Shown here piece by piece: positions 20,087-30,531 of a DNA stretch of 64,000 nucleotides. A program made the position numbers and the translations under genes. Numbering within the stretch: the stretch's first letter is position 1; every line of letters begins with the position of its first letter. The stretch is taken from positions 620,001-684,000 of the forward strand of contig JBBMOL010000252.1 in assembly GCA_037954665.1 (NCBI GenBank), given 5' to 3'. This DNA is from Laguncularia racemosa. Its lineage: Eukaryota; Streptophyta; Magnoliopsida; Myrtales; Combretaceae. Under the pieces are notes generated by a model. It had not been told where the DNA came from and searched no databases. It saw only the letters and a program-made list of their open reading frames with translations.

Positions 20087-21531
20087 TGATAAAGGCATAT
20101 TTTACTCATAATTCATTAAGCAATTTGCAAGTATTCATTATTGATTTTAGAGAAATCACAAGGAAATGGTACTTAATCATGTTTATTTTTATATTTCAGA
20201 TGTTGAAGGACTTTGAGTTCAAAGCTTAATCAATTTGGAGAGATTGCATACAAATTGAAGCATGAAAAGATTGAAGGATGGCAAATGAGAGATTAAAGCC
20301 GCCGGCCTTTATGGCCGGCCTTCAATGCAAGGCCGCCGGCCTTTATAGCTGGCTTAAATGAAGGCCGCCGGCCTTTATGGCCGGCTTAAAAGAAGGCTGC
20401 CGGCCTTGAACCGGCCTTGTTTTAATTGCATCTTCTCGCCTCCCCTTGCATATATATAGGTCTTATGTCGATTTAGAGAGGAACTTTTGTCAAATTTTAG
20501 TGTTCTTAGAGTAGTTTTAACCTAGTTTTAAGGGAGAATTGTGGAGATCAAATCTTGGAGAAAACTTTGTGATCTTCGTGGAGATTATCATCCTTTGTGA
20601 AGGATTTGTGGAGTTCCTTTCAATTAAGGTATTATTTGTATTGTTGAATTGGTGATTTCTGAACTTCATTTTTGATATGCAATTCAAGCATTTGATCCAA
20701 CCATTGAATATGATTTCTTTTACACGAATCTCCTTGAATCATAATCATGTCTTTATCTCCATGAATTGCTAAGTCTTTTCCTTGGGAAATTGGATGAAAC
20801 CCTAGAATGTTAAAAGGATAATTGTAGCCATGTTATATGATTAGGAATTATTAGGATTATTCATGATTGCAATTCCTTTGATTTCAATTATAATTGGTCT
20901 TTGATTATAATTGTTAGAAATCCTTTTGATACGGGAGTTGATTAGGATTTGTTAGGAATTCTTAATTAGATTGATTATCAATACGGGAGTTGAGATAATT
21001 GGTTTAATTAGAGTTTATGGTAGGCGCAATGCAATGTTTCTTGTTAATTAATCACTAAGGGATTAGGGTTAATTGATTTAGGGCATTAGTTGTTTGTAGC
21101 ATCGGGAGGTGTATGAACATAATTTTGATTCCTTAGTTAATTGGAGACGCGGAAGCCGACTAATTAAGTTAAGGTTAACATCCTTAAAAAGGATTTTCTA
21201 AACTCACTTGAATAACCTTATAACCACTAGTTGATATAACATGGTAGCAGTTTGATTAATGGATCTAGGGTGAATTCTAATTTCCCGCGTTCATAATTGA
21301 TAGATTCTTCAGAAAATTCTCCTTGTTTGCTTTAAGTTAAATTTTTAGCTTAGACATTTCAAAGCCCCTCTTTAATCTCCTAGATATTGATAAGAATTGC
21401 CATAGGTCTAGTACTCTATTGGTTCCTCGAGGGATCGACAACCTTACTTTTCACCACTCTATTACTTGATACGACCAGTGCACTTGCTGCAATTTACGCT
21501 CCCATTTTATATATACGTTCTAAGCGTATCA
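20087..21531 (+). repeat. Ath-2 5' LTR
   Basis: TGATAAAGGC ... GCGTATCA. Contains a cluster of GCCGCCGGCC/GGCCGGC words at 20297-20415 and a TATA box TATATATAGG at 20451-20460. The remainder is AT-rich. Confidence 0.95.
20297..20415. repeat. GCCGGCC palindrome cluster in Ath-2 LTR
   Basis: Five or six imperfect units of gccgccggcctttatggccggctt within 120 bp, just upstream of the TATA box. The copy in the 3' LTR is at about 26090-26208 and differs at two G-to-A sites. Similar gccgccggcctt words lie in the Chr LTRs and in the Chr-H LTR. Confidence 0.85.
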
Positions 21532-21537
21532 AGTTTT

Positions 21538-21555
21538 TGGCGCCGTTGCCGGGGA
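21538..21555 (+). promoter_or_regulatory. Ath-2 primer binding site, tRNA-Asp
   Basis: TGGCGCCGTTGCCGGGGA, six bases after the LTR end, the same primer as Ath-1. Confidence 0.95.
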
Positions 21556-21644
21556 ACTAATAGATATTAGATTTCGTAATTCTATTGGTAGTCTAGGTGC
21601 AATTTTACGTTTTTCTTGGCTTTTGGTCTCTTTGCAAGTGTTAC

Positions 21645-24317
21645 ATGCGCAAGAGTAGGAGTGCTGATCTCCTACCTTTCGATATTGAGATTGAGCGTAC
21701 TCTACGCTAGATTAGAAGAGACAACAAGTATAGAGAACAAGTAGAATAGATGGCGAATGAGGATAACCGTCAGATTCAGGGTGTTCAGCGAGCACTTAGA
21801 GATTTCTCTGTTCCTAGGATTCAGGAACCACCCATTGTTAGACCAACTATACAAGCCAACAATTTTGAGCTTAAACCGGCACTCATTCAAATGGTGCAAT
21901 CGAGTCAGTTTGGAGGGTATTCAAATGAGAGCCCTGATGATCATCTTGCTGGGTTTCTTTAATACACCAACACTGTCAAGCAGAATGGTGTCACTGATGA
22001 TGCCATAAGACTACAGCTTTTCCCTTTCTCATTAAGGGATAAAGCTAGAGCTTGGTTTTATTCATTGCCCTAGGGATCTATCACTACCTGGGAAGACCTA
22101 TCAATCAAGTTCTTGAGGAGATTCTTCCCACCAGCTAGGACTGCCAAACTAAGAAGTGATATCACTAACTTTGCAAAGTTTAGTGGCGAATCACTTTATG
22201 AGGCATGGGAGAGATTCAAGGAAGCAACGAGAAAATGCCCACATCATGGTTTACCAGACAATCTCCTTATTGAGATTTTTTACTTGAGTCTGGATGAGAC
22301 ATTGAGGTCTCTTGTGGATGCTGCAGCTGGGGGTGCACTAATGGGAAAAACTTACTTAGAGGCCAGTGCATTGATAGAAGAGATGGCCTCTAGTGCACAC
22401 AATTGGCAAACTGAGAGAAGTGGTACAAGAGTAGCTTCAATGAATGACAATGTTAGTATGGCTCAGTTGACTGCTCAGATAGCTGCCCTCACCACTCAGG
22501 TAAGTAGACTTGCCTCTTCAAATTCTTTTAATGCTAATCCATCTTCTAGTTGTGAAATTTGCTTAGGACCTCACTTAGCTAGTGAGTGCATGGTTGGAAA
22601 GTCATCAGCTCCATCTAGTGGAGAGCAGGTAAACTTTGTAGGCAACTTCCAGAGAGGTACTCAAGGACCATATTCGAATACATACAATCCTGGGTGGCAC
22701 AATCATCCAAACTTCTCATGGAGGAATGAGAATCAAGCACTTAACCCGCCCCCTGGATTTCCCAAACAAGCCTCTGCTCAGAATGCCTATTCTCAACAAC
22801 AACCCACTCAAATGGAAGAGCTCATGAGGAGCTACATGCAAAAGACTGACACCCTCCTGCAAAACCAACAATCTTCTATTAGAAACTTAGAGGGTCAGCT
22901 CGGTCAAATTGCACAGCAGCTAAGTACTAGACCCTTAGGGTCTTTGCCTAGCAAAACTAAGGAGAACACCCATCATGTCAATGCCATCATGCTAAGGAGT
23001 GGTAAGGAGGTGAAGAAAGCTGAAAGGCAGGTAAAAATTAAAGAGAAAGATCCAGAGAAAGGTAAGCAGAAGGAGGAGGAACTCACATCTAAAACACCAG
23101 TGTTGCAGCCTTATGTTCCACCTATCCCCTTCCCAGGAAGACTCAAGCAGAGGGAGTTGGAAGCCCAGTTTGCCAGGTTTTGTGACATATTTAAAGGGCT
23201 TCAAATCAATATACCTCTCTTAGAGGCCTTGAAGCAAATTCCATCCTATGCCAAATTCATGAAAGAGCTGCTCTCTAACAAAAGATCCATGGAGAGTGTT
23301 GAGAAAGTAATGCTTCTTGGCGAGAGTTCAGCTATCATAAAGAAGAAATCTGCTCAGCTACCTAGAAAGCTAAAAGATCAGGGAAGTTTCAATATCCCTT
23401 GCACCATTGGTAATATTGATTTTGAGAATGTTTTAATTGATTCTGGTGCAAGTATTAATTTAATGCCACTTTCAGTTTTTAGGAAGCTTGGAATAGAGCC
23501 ACAAAAGTGCAAGAGGAGACCAATCACTGTGCAGTTAGCTGATAAGAGCTTAAGGTTTTCCAAGGGTACAATGGAGGATGTCTTAGTCAAGGTCGATAAA
23601 TTCATATTTCCAGTGGACTTTGTCATACTGGATGTGGAAGAAGATGAGGACACTCCACTCATTTTGGGTAGACCATTCCTAGCCACAGGTCAAGCTCTAA
23701 TTGATTTAGGACAAGGTAAGCTCACCCTCAGAGCACTAGATGACCAGGTAACATTTGATATGTATGATCCTGTGTTTTTGTCTAATGAGAAAGCAATGTA
23801 TTCTAACATATCTGCTGAGGGTGAAATTACTAACAATGATGTGGAGGAAGATGTAGGGCAAACCATTCTTGAAGCTGTCTTGAATGAGATAGATGATTGG
23901 GGGGATGAGGATGAGCAAGAAAACAAAGGCTGTAAGCAAGTACCTCAGACTGAAAATGTTGTTGCTTTTGAGAAGACAGACCACTATGAGAAGCCACCAG
24001 TGCCGACACTAATGCCCATGCAGACACTTGAACCTAATGTCTTTTCTAATCAATTGTTTGATTATGAGTGTTTGAATTCAGGAAATCCATGGCCTCACAT
24101 TAATCCAGCGCCTATGATAAGAGAATTGCAGTAGCAGATTCAAGGCCAGTTGGATGAACATAGGGAAATCCTGGGGTGGTCAAGGGCAGACATCTAGCAG
24201 GTAAGTTTATTGATATCCACCTACAAAACATTGGTGGAAGCTGAAAAGAAGGGCACCATACCATGGAAGGAAGCTTGGAATCCATCTGAAGATGATGGTA
24301 TTGAAGGAGTTGTTTAA
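21645..24317 (+). pseudogene. gag: Ath-2 gag-protease polyprotein with six in-frame stops
   Basis: One undisturbed frame of about 890 codons from ATG 21645 (MRKSRSADLLPFD) to TAA 24315-24317, interrupted by TAG 21708, TAG 21747, TAA 21960, TAG 22071, TAG 24132 and TAG 24195. There are no indels. Each stop fits a Gln codon changed by one C-to-T step, though the first and last two lack a close comparator. The open part 22113-24134 holds capsid-type gag (FFPPARTAKLRSDI), a zinc knuckle C-EI-C-LGPH-LASE-C near 22555-22590, coiled Gln-rich segments, the pre-protease stretch FARFCDIFKGLQINIPLLEA, protease active site DSGASINLMP near 23440-23467, and LILGRPFLATG near 23660. Length and order are normal for Athila gag-protease; pol does not follow. 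Confidence 0.92.
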
Positions 24318-24383
24318 ACTCCTTGATTTAAGCTGAGATGACAAACCCTGATAGTCAGGCTGATGACTATAAAACAAGCGCTC

Positions 24384-24401
24384 TATGGGAGGCAGCCCAT
24401 A
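24384..24401 (+). other. Post-stop hairpin, Ath-2 copy
   Basis: Stem TATGGG/CCCATA with loop AGGCAG, 66 bases after the stop, preceded by aaaacaagcgct. Compared with Ath-1 the outer pair is T-A instead of C-G. Confidence 0.75.
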
Positions 24402-24599
24402 TTTATGTTTACTTTATTGTGTTTTGTTGGTTTTCTTTTAATTGTTTTTAGGAAAATGCAAGGTGAATGTTCACAAGGACCAATCTCTCCAAGTTCAACT
24501 TTGATGGAATTTAAATATGGCTTCTACATGTTATACCAGGGGAGTACTAGTTCTTTTTTTTTCTTATTTCCTTCCTATTTTGTTATTTGCATTGATGTG

Positions 24600-24636
24600 A
24601 GACAGTGTGGATACTGTCTATTCTTAAGTGTGGGGA
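24600..24636 (+). other. NGGA-loop hairpin and purine motif, Ath-2 copy
   Basis: Arms AGACAGTG and TACTGTCT (one G-T pair next to the loop), loop TGGA, 24600-24619, followed by AAGTGTGGGGA at 24626-24636. Confidence 0.75.
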
Positions 24637-25169
24637 AGGGAATGTAGGTATTAAAGTTGAGATGAGTATTGCTTGTTCTGTGCTTTGATGATCATACTCT
24701 TCCATTATCTTGAACTGTATTTGTCCCTGAGTTATCTGATAATTTTTAGGCCAATTTTTTTCAAAACTTTTGATGGAAATCTAGAGATTATACAAAAAAT
24801 AAAAAATAAAATAAAAATAAAAAATAAAAGCCTTTTGCATCTGTTTATGATTTATTAAAAATAATAACTCATTATTATGCCCTACTTACCACTGTTGTGA
24901 TTCTTGTACTTAGTTAAAATTAATAAATAAAATCTTTAGAAATCAAATTTACCTAGTTTTTAGCCTTATAATTTGAAGTTTAAGAGTCTATTGAGTCCTC
25001 TTGTGAAAGATAAACAGGTGTACTTAGGGTCTCTTTTCTAGCTAGTGTATCTTCTTGAAAGTTGCTTTGAAAGCTTTTCAACATCTAATAAAAGAGGTAA
25101 GGGAAACTCCTCACTTAGTGATCCCTTATAAAAAAGTCTTAATTCTGTATAGCATTCAAATGAAATAAG

Positions 25170-25340
25170 TTGCATTACTCCAATGACTCAGGTAATTGAG
25201 TTAAGAGTATCCAAACTTGAATGCTAGAGTGAGGGAGAGTTTGATGGGGTCCCTTTAAAACCTGGTCACTTGGGTGATGAGCCCGGGGTATGCCAAATCA
25301 GTGATCTCACTATAGCGATAAGGGCGGAGAAGCAAAAGTT
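25170..25340 (+). other. Athila 3' conserved block, Ath-2 copy
   Basis: Contains ACTCCAATGACTCAGG, GAGTTAAGAGTATCCAAAC, GATGGGGTCCCTTTAAAACC, TGGTCACTTGGGTGATGAGC and CACTATAGCGATAAGGGCGG. Matches Ath-1 on the minus strand almost word for word, and Ath-A and Ath-B in part. Confidence 0.8.
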
Positions 25341-25839
25341 CAATACACGAACTTATTTTATAGTAAAAAAAAAAATAAAGAAAAAAAGAAAAAAAAAAAA
25401 AAAAAAAAAGAAAAAAGAAGAAGTAGAGTTTTAATGAATGCTCATCAACAAGCTACAGGACTTATAATTAAAAGGGAGAAAATCTAGGAAAGGAATTGAT
25501 ACCATATGCTTTCATTTTATGTTGACTTGTTTAAAGAAGTGATGTAAAGGATCATATGCTTGCTAATTGCCAGTGAAGTTTAAATGGGTGTTTTTCCTTT
25601 AGGACTGAATATGTACTTTTGGAATAAGAATTCTTAGGTTAAACGCTTGGATTAAAGTTTTTTTTCTCTAGATTAGTTGGTTAATTTTGAGTATAGTACT
25701 CTAATCACATATTCCCAGTTTGGTTTGAGTGGTGGGCATCACAAAGTAGTGAGTTAGAAGTAGAGATAACAGATGTTCAAGTTTGTATGATAATAAAAAA
25801 AAAATTGTACTTTCTAGGATAGATTTCTTTCTGGTTTTA

Positions 25840-25879
25840 TTTTGCTTGAGGACAAGCAAAAGTTTAAGTGTAGGGGAGT
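25840..25879 (+). promoter_or_regulatory. Ath-2 polypurine tract with preceding hairpin
   Basis: Perfect 9-bp stem TTTTGCTTG/CAAGCAAAA around the loop AGGA (25840-25861), then GTTTAAGTGTAGGGGAGT abutting the LTR at 25880. Confidence 0.88.
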
Positions 25880-27324
25880 TGATAAAGGCATATTTTACTC
25901 ATAATTCATTAAGCAATTTGCAAGTATTCATTATTGATTTTAGAGAAATCACAAGGAAATGGTACTTAATCATGTTTATTTTTATATTTCAGATGTTGAA
26001 GGACTTTGAGTTCAAAGCTTAATCAATTTGGAGAGATTGCATACAAATTGAAGCATGAAAAGATTGAAGGATGGCAAATGAGAGATTAAAGCCGCCGGCC
26101 TTTATGGCCGGCCTTCAATGCAAGGCCGCCAGCCTTTATAGCTGGCTTAAATGAAGGCCGCCGGCCTTTATGGCCGGCTTAAAAGAAGGCTGCCGGCCTT
26201 GAACCGACCTTGTTTTAATTGCATCTTCTCGCCTCCCCTTGCATATATATAGGTCTTATGTCGATTTAGAGAGGAACTTTTGTCAAATTTTAGTGTTCTT
26301 AGAGTAGTTTTAACCTAGTTTTAAGGGAGAATTGTGGAGATCAAATCTTGGAGAAAACTTTGTGATCTTCGTGGAGATTATCATCCTTTGTGAAGGATTT
26401 GTGGAGTTCCTTTCAATTAAGGTATTATTTGTATTGTTGAATTGGTGATTTCTGAACTTCATTTTTGATATGCAATTCAAGCATTTGATCCAACCATTGA
26501 ATATGATTTCTTTTACACGAATCTCCTTGAATCATAATCATGTCTTTATCTCCATGAATTGCTAAGTCTTTTCCTTGGGAAATTGGATGAAACCCTAGAA
26601 TGTTAAAAGGATAATTGTAGCCATGTTATATGATTAGGAATTATTAGGATTATTCATGATTGCAATTCCTTTGATTTCAATTATAATTGGTCTTTGATTA
26701 TAATTGTTAGAAATCCTTTTGATACGGGAGTTGATTAGGATTTGTTAGGAATTCTTAATTAGATTGATTATCAATACGGGAGTTGAGATAATTGGTTTAA
26801 TTAGAGTTTATGGTAGGCGCAATGCAATGTTTCTTGTTAATTAATCACTAAGGGATTAGGGTTAATTGATTTAGGGCATTAGTTGTTTGTAGCATCGGGA
26901 GGTGTATGAACATAATTTTGATTCCTTAGTTAATTGGAGACGCGGAAGCCGACTAATTAAGTTAAGGTTAACATCCTTAAAAAGGATTTTCTAAACTCAC
27001 TTGAATAACCTTATAACCACTAGTTGATATAACATGGTAGCAGTTTGATTAATGGATCTAGGGTGAATTCTAATTTCCCGCGTTCATAATTGATAGATTC
27101 TTCAGAAAATTCTCCTTGTTTGCTTTAAGTTAAATTTTTAGCTTAGACATTTCAAAGCCCCTCTTTAATCTCCTAGATATTGATAAGAATTGCCATAGGT
27201 CTAGTACTCTATTGGTTCCTCGAGGGATCGACAACCTTACTTTTCACCACTCTATTACTTGATACGACCAGTGCACTTGCTGCAATTTACGCTCCCATTT
27301 TATATATACGTTCTGAGCGTATCA
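25880..27324 (+). repeat. Ath-2 3' LTR
   Basis: 1445 bp; direct copy of 20087-21531 with three G/A differences seen by eye (two in the GCCGGCC cluster, one eleven bases from the 3' end). Confidence 0.95.
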
Positions 27325-27754
27325 ATGGGATGTCAAGATATTTTCAGATTCCTATTGTACCCGAAGACCAGGAAAACAGGACATTCACATGCCCTTTTGG
27401 GACCTTCGCTTATCGATGCATGCCTTTCAGATTATGCAACACTCCAGCCACCTTTCAGCGATGCATGATGGCTATTTTTGAGGGTATGGTAGGAAACAAG
27501 ATGGAAGTATACATGGATGATTTTTTTTTTTGTTTTCGAGAATTCTTTTGATGAGTGTCTACACCATCTTGAGTTAATGTTGCAACGTTGTGAAGATATT
27601 AACCTGGTCCTAAATTTGGAGAAGTGTCATTTTATGGCAAAAGAAGGTATTGTTTTGGGTTATAAAATCTCCAAGAAAGGCATTTTCAAGGTGAATGGCC
27701 AAAGGCTTAAGTATTACTTTGGGGACAAAATAGTTTGGAAGAAAAGGAGGAGCT
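27325..27754 (+). pseudogene. Ath-A gag-pol fragment 4 (RT palm fused to the integrase end)
   Basis: Continues fragment 3 as DGMSRYFQIPIVPEDQENRTF. RT motifs: CPFGTFAYRCMPFRLCNTPATFQ near 27390-27450 and catalytic YMDD at 27510-27521. A T-run frameshift follows near 27522-27532, then DECLHHLELMLQRCEDINLVL and FMAKEGIVLGYKISKKGI. At about 27690 the text switches to FKVNGQRLKYYFG, the extreme C-terminus of Athila integrase. The thumb end of RT, RNase H and most of integrase were therefore lost in one internal deletion. Confidence 0.87.
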
Positions 27755-28199
27755 GAACCTCATTCTCATCTCCATTTGAGCTCCACCAGTTCATTATGTC
27801 GAGCTAACGACGTTAAACAACAGCGCTTCTTGGGAGGCAACCAATGTTGCTTAGGTAAGTTTTTTTTTTCTTTATTATCATCCGTTGTTTTGGAGTAACT
27901 TTTGCAAGATAGCAAGCTATAGAGGGGCTAACCAAGTTTGGATTCTATGAAAGTCACCTTGATAGAGCTTCTTTTAAGCTCTAAGTGTGGGGAAATTTAG
28001 GATGGGAGACCTTTTCAAGGGAATGCAAGATGAAGTGATGACAGGTATATACTTTGATCTGCACAACCGAGTACACTAGTGGTGTATCCGGTTTCTCACA
28101 CAAGCTAGAGGTTGCCTAAATTGACTTTGCAATACAAAAGGGGAATACGTCATGGTGTGTCCTCCCATGTACTTAAAAATATGCTCATTGTGAACATAT

Positions 28200-28480
28200 C
28201 AGAGATACACGAATAAGGTACACGCTCGTATACCTGGTCGTGTATCTGACCCACATAAGGCACAATTCGATACACGAACAAGGTACACGCTCGTGTAACT
28301 GACCTATAGAATGCTCTCCTATGATACACGAACAAGGTACACGCTTGTGTACCTAATCGTGTGTCTGACCCATAGATTGCTCTTCCACGATACACGAACA
28401 AGGTACACGCTCATATATCTAACCCACAGAAAGGAATCCAAAGTACACGACCGTGTACTTGGTCGTGTATCTATTTTTTC
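28200..28480 (+). repeat. Imperfect ~60-bp tandem array of tacacg words in Ath-A
   Basis: Four units of roughly 60 bp, each with gatacacgaacaaggtacac and a palindromic gtgta/tacac partner, separated by tgacccata-type spacers. Short frames on both strands (for example 28150-28401 minus and 28311-28607 plus) are readings of this array. Confidence 0.8.
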
Positions 28481-29311
28481 TGCTCGTACTATAAAAGGAC
28501 TCCTCACTTCACTCTGCTATTTACACGACCCATTCTCCATTCGTGTATTTGACCCACTCACTCCCACTCTACTCCTCCATACCATGGTTGTTCTTTCCAC
28601 ACCATAAATTTCTTCCGTTTCAAGGACTCAAGGTAAGTAAGTTTTCTCTTCTTCTTCTTGAATACTTATTGCAATACAGTTGTTGCTCGGTTTTCTTTTA
28701 CGACTACCAGACATGCTTGCATCTATGATGATGGTATGATGAGTGATTTCGTAGTTTGGAAGTCGATTGTTGATAGATCGGTAAACATTTTGAACTCATG
28801 TGAATGCATGTATGATTGATGTCATGAGTGCCTGCCAAACAAGTGAATCGACAGTTAGGGTTTGAACATGAATATTTGGGACTTTGATTTTGTAGGTTTC
28901 TTGAATAATGTTGTTGTGTTTCTTTCCCGATCTTCTTCTTAGAAACCAAGTTATGAGGCCATTTTTTTTTATGATCACTAAACTATCGTACCTAGCTTCT
29001 TAGAATCAAGATTCGAACTTTATCGTTTAAGGATGCTTTGGGAGTGTTGTAATTACATTTTTGGCCTTCAGGAAGGTAGATTGATAATATACTAAAGCCA
29101 CAAGACCTGATTTTGAGCATTCCTATGGTAATTTGTGCATGTATAAGATAGGTAGATACACAATCAGGTACGCAATCGTGTACTTTGGTTGTGTATCTCA
29201 ACTGTGCTATCTTCCTCCTTATTTCGGAAACCCTTATGCAAGTCCTATCATTTTCTTTGTGTAATTGACGACCCTAACTTACTTTGAGACCATTGTATTC
29301 TTGAATGATAA

Positions 29312-29348
29312 AGACATTGGGGACAATGTCTCAATCTAAGTGTGGGGA
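29312..29348 (+). other. NGGA-loop hairpin and purine motif, Ath-A copy
   Basis: 8-bp stem AGACATTG/CAATGTCT with loop GGGA (29312-29331), then AAGTGTGGGGA at 29338-29348. Confidence 0.75.
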
Positions 29349-30531
29349 AGGGAATACTAAAGAAATTTGATAAGGGTTGTGCTGAATTGTATGAGTCATT
29401 CAAAATTTTCCCCTATTTTTTTCTTTTTGCTTGATAATCGAATTTTGAAATCAAGATTGCAAATTACGTAGTATTTTAGCATTTAGTGAATGAATTCCTC
29501 TAAAAGAGTGTTGTGCATGTCACCTTTGTCTTCTTTGGAACATTGATACTTAGTCAAAGTTATGGGATAAAATCGCTGTGAAACTCAAAGATCTTGAGAG
29601 CCATTTAATCTTTCATGAAAGGGCAAATGAAATGATTCTCTTGGTGATCCTTCTTAGAAGATCTCTTTAAAGTAATAATTTAATGAAAGCATGTTATACT
29701 TGAAAAATAAAGGATTGGTTAGTATGGGCAGGCTTTGGTCCCTCAAAAGAGCGAAGTTTGACTCCGCTACTAACTAGTCAAAATAATAAGTTAAAGTAAT
29801 AGAGGTTCGATGGGGTTCCTTTAAAACCTGGTCACCTAAGGTCGTTTGGCCTGGGATCGGCCGACTGAGGAAATTACTGTAACAAAAGGAAATACCATAA
29901 AGGCAAAAGTTGAGAGGGTCCTATAACTCGAGTAATTAAGCCCATAGGAATGCCCTCAATTGAGGGGATAACGTTCGTTAACTTAGGTGACGAGCCTAGG
30001 ATTATCGGCTGAAAACTCGTTACATGGGTTGCAAGATCTTAAACAGCTGAACCAAAAAAAAAAAAAAAAGGGATGAAAATAGTGAACTATTAGAAAGAAT
30101 AAAATCTTTGAAGAGATCAACCAAAAAGGAGGAGGAATCCAGGGGAAACATAAATGCAATGTACTTTCATTATTGATTGTTTTACTTAGAGAGATAATTG
30201 AGAAGATTATAGACTTTTTAATGGTGGTTAAAATGTATCATGTTTCCTTTTGCTCTGACGTTTCTTTTTGCTCTAATTGATCTTATGTCTAATTTTGATC
30301 ATGAAGGTCGTTGTTAAATGATGAGGGTAAAGCTTGGTTTACTCTGATTAATCCTAGAAATTTGACTAAAGTATCTTTGTTACAATACTTTCATGATAAG
30401 GTGAGAAGCACACTCATTAGATTGAGGGATTGCATTGAGCTTTAAAGATTAAAATTCATAAATGCTAATGTCTGAGTAGTATTATTTGGTAACGATAATC
30501 ATGATTAATGAGAAGTTTGATTAATGTTTTA

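Larger units (their letters stand above)
24318..25879 (+). other. Ath-2 non-coding 3' region
   Basis: Holds, in order, the post-stop hairpin (24384-24401), the NGGA hairpin (24600-24619) with AAGTGTGGGGA at 24626-24636, an A/T-rich simple stretch (24794-24831), the conserved block (25170-25340), a long A-rich run (25366-25418), and the second NGGA hairpin with the polypurine tract. No credible gene: the 94-codon frame at 24363-24647 overlaps two hairpins and matches nothing I know. Confidence 0.8.
20087..27324 (+). mobile_element. Ath-2: young non-autonomous Athila-like element, gag-protease only
   Basis: TG...CA element with target duplication atggg (20082-20086, 27325-27329). 5' LTR 20087-21531, tRNA-Asp primer site, gag-protease 21645-24317, 1.56-kb non-coding 3' region, polypurine tract, 3' LTR 25880-27324. 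Both LTRs are exactly 1445 bp and I count only three differences by eye, all G/A, so insertion was recent. No RT, RNase H or integrase is present, and gag carries at least six in-frame stops. It sits in Ath-A RT. Confidence 0.95.

Noticed and set aside
24363..24647. 94-codon frame after Ath-2 gag with hydrophobic stretches, possibly an env-like protein
   Set aside because: It overlaps two conserved hairpins and the purine motif, has no homologous frame in Ath-1, Ath-A or Ath-B, and contains only generic hydrophobic text.
28200..28480. Regular direct repeats with spacers, CRISPR-like at first sight
   Set aside because: Units are imperfect, spacers are themselves similar, and the context is a plant retrotransposon; it is a tandem array.
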